From Lachnospiraceae bacterium UBA7027 (GTDB lineage Bacteria > Bacillota > Clostridia > Lachnospirales > Lachnospiraceae), in assembly GCA_002494135.1 (NCBI GenBank), contig DLBG01000145.1:1-12357 (forward strand): a DNA stretch of 12,357 nucleotides, in the 5' to 3' direction. Position numbers and translations under genes: made by a program. This document shows, in pieces, positions 6,579-12,357 of the stretch. The first letter of the stretch is position 1, and each line of letters starts with the position of its first letter. Below the pieces are notes generated by a model. It was not told where the DNA came from. It searched no databases and saw only the letters and a program-made list of their open reading frames with translations.

Positions 6579-9500
6579 CTACTTCAGTACGTTGTTTTTC
6601 TGTTCAACTTTAATGGTCTTATCATCTGCGGGATTTCCCTTGATTTCCGCCTCGTTAATCATGTCTTTTCGCTTGTTGCCGATCTCGTTCGCAATATCAT
6701 TATGCACCTTGTCGCCGTCAATTCCGAACTCTTCAAAGAGAAGTCTGTCCGCTTCGTTATTTTTGCGAAGGTCAATCTCTTCAAGTTCTTTGTCAAGATC
6801 GTCAAAGGAACGGAATACCTCAATCGGTTTCTCTTTCATGATATTGTCAATCTTCTTCTGCTTATGTCTTTGGATAATCTTGCGTTCAAGCGCCATGTCA
6901 TCCATCTTGTAAGCGTCGCCGAGTGCGGCCTTGTCGATATTATCGAGTGCCTCTTTCACCTTATTCTTTGCCTGATTATAGGAATTTTTCAGATCAAGCG
7001 CCAGTTCGTTGCCCTTCTCCTGCATATAGTCCTTATAATCACTGACTTTGGAATACTTCTCCGCCATGGCGTCGATGATTTTATTCTCTTTTAATTCCTT
7101 AATTGCCTTTTCAAAATCGGCTTTTACCACGCAGGCTTTTCCTTCGGTATCTTTATAAGCGGCGGATGCGGAAAGTGCAAGAAGAACCACCATATTGTCA
7201 TGTACGGCTGCAAAATCCACTTCGTTCTTATTCTCGTTCATGCTTGCCGCAATCTTGTCAAGAATGCTCTGAATCGTAATGGTGGCACCCGTCTTCGGCG
7301 GTACCGGAGCAAGCGCTTCGGGATCGGGATTTTCCGCTGCGGATACGGCTCCGCTTGCTTTGAGCTTCGCAAAAAGCTCATCCCCTTTCTGGATTCCCTT
7401 CTCGGTGGAGAGTCTTCCGCGAAGCACATCGATACGCTTCTTCGTATTCTGCGCGTTACGGTTACCGAGAGTTGCCTTCTCCTGGTGGAGCTGCTCTCTG
7501 ACCACATTGGTCTTGCGGAGAAGTTCATCCGCAAGCGTTTTACCGTTCCGGTTTACGGAAGAAAGAATGTGCAATGCATCCAGCGTCTGCTCAAAATGCT
7601 CTCTCTGCTCCGGTTTCTTTCTGACACCCATTCTGCCGTTCATAAAGGCTTCGGTCTTGTCATAAAGATCCTTCAGTAATTCGCCCATTTCTTCGGATGT
7701 CATGCTGTCAATATCCTTGCGGGCAAGTGCTTTCAAACCGCCGTAAAAATTCTTGTACGCGCGGGATGACCAGAATCCGCAACGGTCCATGGTCTGTCCG
7801 AGTTCGCGAAGCTGGTAAAGTGCTTTTCTCTGTGCATCCAGTGAAGTATTTGCCGAGAAAGGATGTTCCAGCGCACCCACCATTTCACTCATTTTGGCGG
7901 GATTTAAGAAATAAGACCGTTTATTCTCAGCATATCTTTTACGGAAGTCTTCTTCATTCAGAACACGGTCGTATTTTGTCTCGTAATCCCTTGCTTCCTT
8001 GAGTTCTTCCTCAGAGGGAACGAATAACGCCTTATATAAGACATTGTCCTTGACGCGCGCCGCACGTTTCTCGATTTCGGATCTTGAATACTTCGGAGTT
8101 TTGTTCGGACTCTTTCTTAACTGCTCATGCTGATACAGATATGCTGCGGTCGCAAGCGGCAGGCTGTCCGCGTTTCCGTATTTCGTAACGCTGACTACAT
8201 AGCAGCCGATCGGATTACGGGAAGCCTTGATGGAAGCCTCCACATGTTTGTCCAAAAGCTTATAAACGGACAGATGATATTTACGAAAATCGTTCCCGTA
8301 AGAGGAATCTTCGGCGTATTCCTTTGCAGCGTTGCGGGCCTTTAAAATATCATCCCCGACCAGATAGGCGTTCTGTTTGTTCTTAACTCTCGCAATCCCG
8401 CCGATTACGGATTTAACGGTATTCTCGGTGATTCTGATTTTCCCGACTTCCGAGGAAAGCTGATATCTTTTTCCGTTTCGGAAGAAACAGATATCTTCAA
8501 CCACGGCATTCTGCGTGGTAAGTCCCTGCGTGATTTTATTTCCGGAATCGGCCGCTGCAACTGCATTTTCCACGCGTGTTCTGAATGCGTTTAGTTCATC
8601 CTGGTACGCATTTTCACTTAAATACAGTCTGCTCTGAAGGTTTACATCCTCCTCGCCCGCAATTTCGTATTTTTCGGGCTGAATTGCCTGTTCGGGACGG
8701 TTGAGTATCTCCGGTGTAATTTTCTTCAGGCCTTCCTCCCAATCCATTTTCCTGAATTTCGCAAGGAAAGGACCGGCAAGTTCTTTAAAACGCGCAATGT
8801 ACTCCGGATGTGTCTCGCGGTATTTATTAAAGAAGCCTTCCATCTTCTCGTTTACGTCATCAAATTTGGAAACCGCATCTTTAATCAGCTCGGAATCCAG
8901 GTCGTCAAGACCGTTTCTTTTCGAATCGTCATTCACTTCAACGAGCTTATTCACGAAATTATTTAAGGAATCTACAACCTTCGAAAGTTCATCCCTGTAC
9001 TCTTTGTCGTTTTCCTCATAGTTCGCTTCCGCACGCAGAACGCTGTAGAAGGAAAGCAGCATATAATAATCCCCTTCCACTTTGCTGCCTGCGTCATATT
9101 TCTGTTTGTCATAGGTTCCGAGATGACATACCGCCATTTCTTTGGATACTCCTGTCGGGAGTTCGAGTTTGGACGGGGATTTTCTCGCTTTTACCTGTTC
9201 AACAACCTTCGGATTCTTCTCATCAAACGCATTGATTAAGAATCTCTTGCCCGATTCCAGCGCAAGTCTGGAAGTTTTCTTTGTATTTAACGGGAATTTA
9301 CTTTCGTTGTCTCCCTTCATTTTGGAGAGCGCCATAAACGACTTGTAGATATTCACAGCCTGCATGAACAGCTCGCGTTTCTTTGCAAAATCATGCGTTT
9401 TGTTCGCCTCGTCAATCGTATTCTTCAGTGCCTTGGAATAGGAATAGCAACCGTATTCCAAACCGAATGTAACAGGGCCGTATTTTCTGTCATATCCGTG

Positions 9501-10145
9501 AATGACTGCAGGACTCTGCAGACCGAAAATATAATCATTCAAATTCTTATACAGCGTGCTACCGGTGTCCATCATGCCGGCAAGAGTCTGTGCATCCTTA
9601 TCATTCTGAAGTTCGATTACGCTGCTTCTTTCGGCATATGCCTGTCTTGCTTCCCTGGTCGTCATGGAATTGACTTCTTTTTCAAGGTTTGGCATACCGG
9701 TCTCGAGAACCTCACCGATGCTCTGTAAGGTCTTGAAAAATTCGGAACGTGAAACGCCCTCGACACCTTCAATCAGTTCCCTGCCCTTTAACTCGATAAT
9801 CTCATAATAGAGTCTTCCGTTATGGGTACGTTTCAACAAAAGATCTTTTAAATTGACCAGATCGGCAAGCGCATCTTCAAACTTGCCCGGATCTTCAAGA
9901 ATCGCAGGATCGCGCAATGCCTCCAGGGACTTTGCGGTTCCTTCGAGTTCCATTTTAAATTCGTTTAATTCTCTCGCGCCCGGCTTGGTTTCGATGCTGT
10001 CAGCGGTTTTTTGAAGCATCAGAGCAATGGAATGAAGTCCCAACTGGATCTCTTCGTTGTTAAGACCTTCTCCTTTCGCATTCTTTGCCTTAACGGCAGC
10101 GATTAATTCATTTAATTCGTTATCGTTTTTAAACTGGTACGGCAT
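6579..10145 (-). CDS. Large uncharacterised helical protein, first gene of an operon with deoB
   Basis: I do not recognise the function. The 1188-residue product starts at ATG 10145 behind a strong AGGAGG site (10157-10152) and ends with TAG. It lacks a signal peptide or membrane span, and is highly charged and mostly helical, with long Lys/Glu-rich stretches suggesting coiled-coil-like packing. Visible parts are an N-terminal helical region (about 1-160), a more aromatic segment (about 190-235, SPAVIHGYDRKYGPVTFGLE), a middle region (about 500-700, including FFRNGKRYQLSSEVGKIRI), a segment with MDRCGFWSSRAYKNFYGGLKA (about 786-806), a Pro-rich linker (938-952), and a charged C-terminal part. 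Residues about 983-1033, ending FEKAIKELKENKIIDAMAEK, resemble by eye the best conserved block of the 735- and 764-residue proteins (EIDKKAQELLENKTFSDFMDK in the first of them). Together with the shared operator this suggests a functional link, but the remaining sequence does not align visibly. The long linker could separate two modules. Confidence 0.9.
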   Translation of the reverse strand: MPYQFKNDNELNELIAAVKAKNAKGEGLNNEEIQLGLHSIALMLQKTADSIETKPGARELNEFKMELEGTAKSLEALRDPAILEDPGKFEDALADLVNLKDLLLKRTHNGRLYYEIIELKGRELIEGVEGVSRSEFFKTLQSIGEVLETGMPNLEKEVNSMTTREARQAYAERSSVIELQNDKDAQTLAGMMDTGSTLYKNLNDYIFGLQSPAVIHGYDRKYGPVTFGLEYGCYSYSKALKNTIDEANKTHDFAKKRELFMQAVNIYKSFMALSKMKGDNESKFPLNTKKTSRLALESGKRFLINAFDEKNPKVVEQVKARKSPSKLELPTGVSKEMAVCHLGTYDKQKYDAGSKVEGDYYMLLSFYSVLRAEANYEENDKEYRDELSKVVDSLNNFVNKLVEVNDDSKRNGLDDLDSELIKDAVSKFDDVNEKMEGFFNKYRETHPEYIARFKELAGPFLAKFRKMDWEEGLKKITPEILNRPEQAIQPEKYEIAGEEDVNLQSRLYLSENAYQDELNAFRTRVENAVAAADSGNKITQGLTTQNAVVEDICFFRNGKRYQLSSEVGKIRITENTVKSVIGGIARVKNKQNAYLVGDDILKARNAAKEYAEDSSYGNDFRKYHLSVYKLLDKHVEASIKASRNPIGCYVVSVTKYGNADSLPLATAAYLYQHEQLRKSPNKTPKYSRSEIEKRAARVKDNVLYKALFVPSEEELKEARDYETKYDRVLNEEDFRKRYAENKRSYFLNPAKMSEMVGALEHPFSANTSLDAQRKALYQLRELGQTMDRCGFWSSRAYKNFYGGLKALARKDIDSMTSEEMGELLKDLYDKTEAFMNGRMGVRKKPEQREHFEQTLDALHILSSVNRNGKTLADELLRKTNVVREQLHQEKATLGNRNAQNTKKRIDVLRGRLSTEKGIQKGDELFAKLKASGAVSAAENPDPEALAPVPPKTGATITIQSILDKIAASMNENKNEVDFAAVHDNMVVLLALSASAAYKDTEGKACVVKADFEKAIKELKENKIIDAMAEKYSKVSDYKDYMQEKGNELALDLKNSYNQAKNKVKEALDNIDKAALGDAYKMDDMALERKIIQRHKQKKIDNIMKEKPIEVFRSFDDLDKELEEIDLRKNNEADRLLFEEFGIDGDKVHNDIANEIGNKRKDMINEAEIKGNPADDKTIKVEQKNNVLK

Positions 10146-10166
10146 GGAAAACCTCCTGTATCTTTA

Positions 10167-10183
10167 CACGCAAAAAGTGCGCG
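10167..10183 (-). promoter_or_regulatory. Small stem-loop in the leader of the 1188-residue gene
   Basis: On the minus strand CGCGCA (10183-10178) pairs with TGCGTG (10172-10167) over 6 bp including one G-U pair, with a 5-nt loop. It lies 9 nt upstream of the ribosome binding site, within a leader of about 51 nt. It could influence stability or initiation. Weak evidence. Confidence 0.3.
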
Positions 10184-10202
10184 GTACAATCACAACACTG
10201 TA

Positions 10203-10236
10203 ATCGTATCACGCACAGTCCAACAAATGTCCAACA
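10203..10236 (-). promoter_or_regulatory. Tandem-repeat operator and promoter of the 1188-residue gene and deoB
   Basis: The minus strand reads TGTTGGACATTTGTTGGACT (10236-10217), then 9 bp, then TACGAT (10208-10203). TACGAT keeps the TANNAT pattern but is weaker than the TATAAT at the other two sites. Half-sites are again 11 bp apart. The element lies 27 bp beyond the stop codon of the hydrolase gene, and transcription should begin near 10196. The poorer -10 suggests lower basal activity, or stronger dependence on an activator, for this operon. Confidence 0.75.
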
Positions 10237-10263
10237 TAAACGTAAATCTTTATAAAAAAGGGG

Positions 10264-11283
10264 TTAATTTATGCTTTCCAGAAAGTCATGAATCGTATTC
10301 CGGTATCCTGCCGAATCGTCTACGATAATGTCCGCATGTTCGCTTCCGTCGCTTACATAAACGGTAAGCTCGCAGGGCGCTTCCTCGAGCACCTTTTGGA
10401 TTGCTTGTGTAGACTGTTTCGGAATGACTTTTTCATCACCCGCAAGCAGTAAAAGCACATCTGCGGTAACGTTTTTCAACTGCGGAATCGGATTCTGCTG
10501 GTCGAAGGAAAATCCGGAAACCAGGGGATTCATTTTACCCGCAAGCCAGTTCTGCGGCTTCGGTGCACCGGTTAAATCTTCCATCGGTCCCATCGGACAG
10601 TCGAGAATCGCAAAATCAAGCGTACTCACCAAAGGCTCTTCATCCATGGCATTCTCGCATCCCGCGCCGCCCATGGACTGCCCCCAGATACCGCAAAGAT
10701 AGCGTTTTCCCGAAGTATCTTCGGTGTTTTTGTCCTGTTCCTGCATATGGAAAACACGTTCTTCGGCCTGATCATACGCAAACTGATAGACATCCTTCAC
10801 ATCCATGCCTTCCAGATATCCGTATCCGACATATCCGAAGGTGCTTTCGCCGAATTTGCGCTCGTCAAAACTGTAAACTTCGAATCCTTCCAGCAGGAAT
10901 ACTTCTGCCTCATGATAAATCACGATATGGCTGGAATTCATGCCGTGCGCCATTACCACGAAGCCTTTCGGTTCCCCTTCCGGCATATAGTGAAATGCCG
11001 GAATCCGATAGTTCTTCGTTCCCGTGGAGGGAATCAGAAAGGATTCCATTTGATATTTTTCCTCGAATGCGTAACTGTCAATTCCCGTTACATCGTCAAG
11101 CCATACTCTTGTATACTCTTCCACCGTACGCTCATGATCGCCCTTGCTCTTTAAGACAAGCGTTTCCGCGAACGATGCACTCGGCAGTGCCAGCACGAGG
11201 TTGGCAATCACGAAAATAATGATAACCCGGCGAATAATCCTGCCGGCTTTTTTCTTTTTGGATTGTGTTTCTTCCTTACTCAC
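10264..11283 (-). CDS. Membrane-anchored or secreted alpha/beta hydrolase
   Basis: The 339-residue product has a Lys/Arg-rich N-terminus (KKKKAGRIIRR) followed by a hydrophobic stretch at about residues 19-36 ending ALPSASFAE. This can be read either as a signal peptide cleaved after Ala39 or as a membrane anchor. The rest is an alpha/beta-hydrolase fold of the serine peptidase/lysophospholipase-like type: oxyanion-hole HGMNSS (113-118), FDERKFGES (139-147, matching the usual DxRGxGxS strand-turn), nucleophile elbow GQSMGG with Ser203, acid Asp283 in AGDEKVIP, and base His316 in SEHADI. The catalytic triad is complete, so an esterase, lipase or peptidase acting outside the membrane is likely, but the substrate cannot be told. 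Translation starts at GTG (11283-11281), nine bases after AAGGAAG. It follows the membrane protein gene by 30 bp, so the two are probably co-transcribed. No strong terminator follows; only CCCCTTTTTT is seen. Confidence 0.9.
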   Translation of the reverse strand: MSKEETQSKKKKAGRIIRRVIIIFVIANLVLALPSASFAETLVLKSKGDHERTVEEYTRVWLDDVTGIDSYAFEEKYQMESFLIPSTGTKNYRIPAFHYMPEGEPKGFVVMAHGMNSSHIVIYHEAEVFLLEGFEVYSFDERKFGESTFGYVGYGYLEGMDVKDVYQFAYDQAEERVFHMQEQDKNTEDTSGKRYLCGIWGQSMGGAGCENAMDEEPLVSTLDFAILDCPMGPMEDLTGAPKPQNWLAGKMNPLVSGFSFDQQNPIPQLKNVTADVLLLLAGDEKVIPKQSTQAIQKVLEEAPCELTVYVSDGSEHADIIVDDSAGYRNTIHDFLESIN

Positions 11284-11313
11284 AACGAATTACTTCCTTC
11301 ATTCAGAATATCA

Positions 11314-11991
11314 CTACGCCTGCTCTACAAATCCCTGCCGGTCCATGTAGTAGCAGCCTTCGCCGTAATCGGGCGGGTTCTTCATGCATACAACCAATGC
11401 AATCGCATAAACAATCGGTAAAATCAGGCTGAAAACGGAAACAGGCAATGCCGCTTCTTTATTTCCGAAGGTACAGAGCATGTCGTACATTTTACGCCAT
11501 GCACATGCATATAAGAATACCGCAAGTGCGATGTCCAGAATCTGTCCGACAGCCGGTACCACGTTAAGCATACCGATGACTGCGGTTCCGAATACGGATG
11601 CCAGGATTGCGATTAACGCAATGACCTGACGCTTCTCGGTCGGGAATTTAAAGAACAGTGCCTTGAATTCACGCTTCGGAAGCATGTACTCAAGATAGGT
11701 CTGCAAAAACGGGATGAACGCAAACCACGCATTCTTGTATCCTGCTCTTCTTGCCATAACGAAAAGTGCGATGGCGGGAATCAGGTAAGTAATAATCATC
11801 CAGATAAATCCGATGATTGCCAGCGCAATGCTGATAACCGCGATTGCCGCACTGCCGAGGATTCCGACAATTCCGGCAAGGGATGAAACGATTCCGAACA
11901 CGGAACCGGAAGAGTTTTCCAGAGATGCCAGAATGTCTTCGACATTTCCGATTTCACTTGCAACTTCTGCGCTGAGCAAAAAAGTTTCCAT
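11314..11991 (-). CDS. Polytopic membrane protein of unknown function
   Basis: The 225-residue product has about five hydrophobic helices (roughly 31-50, 52-79, 122-142, 148-168 and 181-202) and is surely an integral membrane protein. Between helices 2 and 3 lies ARRAGYKNAWFAFIPFLQTYLEYML (residues 80-104, split here as ARRAGYKNAWFAF and IPFLQTYLEYML). A motif of this kind, a Lys-Ala-Trp-x-x-x-Ile-Pro-like loop, is found in several small uncharacterised Firmicutes membrane families, so I give no firm family name. The ATG at 11991 has an AGGAGGT site with spacing 7. The short acidic tail ends YMDRQGFVEQA. The gene begins 38 bp after the pnp terminator with no good promoter in between. It may depend on read-through or on a promoter I cannot see. 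It is paired with the hydrolase gene downstream. Confidence 0.85.
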   Translation of the reverse strand: METFLLSAEVASEIGNVEDILASLENSSGSVFGIVSSLAGIVGILGSAAIAVISIALAIIGFIWMIITYLIPAIALFVMARRAGYKNAWFAFIPFLQTYLEYMLPKREFKALFFKFPTEKRQVIALIAILASVFGTAVIGMLNVVPAVGQILDIALAVFLYACAWRKMYDMLCTFGNKEAALPVSVFSLILPIVYAIALVVCMKNPPDYGEGCYYMDRQGFVEQA

Positions 11992-12028
11992 GTATGGTAC
12001 CTCCTTTTACACACGAAAAAGATTTCTT

Positions 12029-12076
12029 AAAAACTGTGCCACCCTCCCCCGCGCTATGCACGGAAAAAGGCAGCAC
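12029..12076 (-). terminator. Intrinsic terminator of pnp
   Basis: The minus-strand RNA folds into an unbroken 19-bp stem with a 3-nt AUA loop (12076-12036), followed by AG and UUUUU (12033-12029). Several pairs are G-U, including nearly all of a UUUUU/GGGAG segment, so the stem forms only in the minus-strand transcript. On the plus strand these would be A-C mismatches. It lies 32 nt after the pnp stop. Confidence 0.9.
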
Positions 12077-12108
12077 TTTAAATCGGTTTCTTATTTCCAA
12101 ATACTTAA

Positions 12109-12357
12109 TTATTTACGCTTGTCTGCGGGAACGTCCTTGATGGAGAAGCTCATTCTGCCCATTTTATCCTTGCCCAAGCAGATTACGGTAACTTCATCGC
12201 CAAGGGTAAGAACATCTTCCACATGCTCGATACGCTCTTTTGCGATCTTGGAGATGTGAACCATACCTTCCTTGCCGGGTGCAAATTCGATGAATGCGCC
12301 GAACTCTTTGATGGATACAACCTTGCCCTTGAAGATCTGGCCTTCTTCAAACTCGGT
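12109..12357 (-). CDS. pnp: Polynucleotide phosphorylase, C-terminal S1 domain, cut by the window edge
   Basis: PNPase degrades RNA from the 3' end by phosphorolysis and is a core enzyme of mRNA turnover. Only the last 82 residues are in the window. They form a complete S1 RNA-binding domain: EEGQIFKGKVVSIKEFGAFI at the start, then APGKEGMVHISKIAKERI, EDVLTLGDEVTV and KDKMGRMSFSIKDV, ending PADKRK and TAA (12111-12109). The wording GKEGMVHISKI followed by VEDVLTLGDEV is typical of the C-terminal S1 domain of clostridial PNPase. Another S1-domain protein, such as ribosomal protein S1, is less likely because the protein ends directly after this single domain. The upstream KH and catalytic domains are outside the window, so the call rests on the S1 domain alone. 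Confidence 0.85.
   Translation of the reverse strand, partial: TEFEEGQIFKGKVVSIKEFGAFIEFAPGKEGMVHISKIAKERIEHVEDVLTLGDEVTVICLGKDKMGRMSFSIKDVPADKRK

Noticed and set aside
6156..7094. Plus-strand open frame of 312 codons overlapping deoB and the end of the 1188-residue gene
   Set aside because: It lies antisense to two well-supported genes, crosses their boundary, has no ribosome binding site, and its product is a hydrophobic jumble typical of antisense reading.
484..10145. Secreted effector, toxin or phage structural role for the three large proteins
   Set aside because: They have no signal peptide, secretion motif, toxin catalytic motif, immunity-like partner or phage genes around them. The idea cannot be excluded but has no support in the sequence.
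2822..10236. Assignment of the repeats to Spo0A, LytTR/AgrA, CodY or Rex sites
   Set aside because: Spo0A boxes need TGNCGAA, LytTR repeats have a period near 21 bp, and CodY and Rex sites are palindromes of other sequence. None matches TTGGAC repeats of 11-bp period.
2822..10236. CRISPR-like repeats
   Set aside because: There are only two 9-bp half-sites per locus, at three widely separated promoters, with no spacer array and no cas genes.
10563..11219. Plus-strand open frame of 218 codons across the hydrolase gene
   Set aside because: It is antisense to a gene with a complete catalytic triad. The predicted peptide is rich in Arg, Pro and Cys without any motif.

Overview
The window looks like a chromosomal segment of a Gram-positive Clostridia bacterium, most likely of the Lachnospiraceae type. 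The grounds are AGGAGG-like ribosome binding sites, intrinsic hairpin-plus-U terminators, and PNPase, RF3 and phosphopentomutase sequences of Firmicutes character. This is inference from sequence feel, not from a search. Every gene lies on the minus strand, so transcription runs from right to left.

Layout in transcription order. (1) 12357-12109: the C-terminal S1 domain of polynucleotide phosphorylase (pnp), closed by a long 19-bp hairpin terminator. (2) 11991-10264: a five-helix membrane protein followed by a membrane-anchored or secreted alpha/beta hydrolase, with no clear promoter of their own. (3) 10236-5387: a promoter with a tandem-repeat operator, a 1188-residue helical protein of unknown function, and deoB (phosphopentomutase) 28 bp behind it. 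(4) 5354-2952: the same operator and promoter, then a 764-residue unknown protein and a terminator. (5) 2841-484: the same operator and promoter again, then a 735-residue paralogue of the previous protein and a terminator. (6) 382-1: a promoter and the first 86 codons of prfC (release factor 3), cut by the window edge.

The centre of interest is regions 3-5. Three separate transcription units, all encoding large soluble helical proteins that I cannot assign, carry an almost invariant upstream element: TGTTGGACATNTGTTGGAC followed exactly 9 bp later by a TANNAT -10 hexamer. The two half-sites repeat at 11 bp, one helical turn, and occupy the place of the -35. This is the geometry of OmpR/PhoB-family activator boxes. 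It suggests a small regulon under one unidentified regulator not encoded in this window. The 735- and 764-residue proteins are clear paralogues, and a segment near the C-terminus of the 1188-residue protein resembles the best conserved block of that pair. The three may therefore be parts of one system. deoB appears to be transcribed with the largest of them. What the proteins do cannot be read from the sequence: no catalytic motif, signal peptide or membrane segment was recognised in any of the three.

No stretch longer than 300 bases lacks a gene. The two longest gaps (261-483 and 2692-2951) hold the terminators, promoters and leaders described below. I saw no tRNA, rRNA, CRISPR array, insertion sequence or attachment site.
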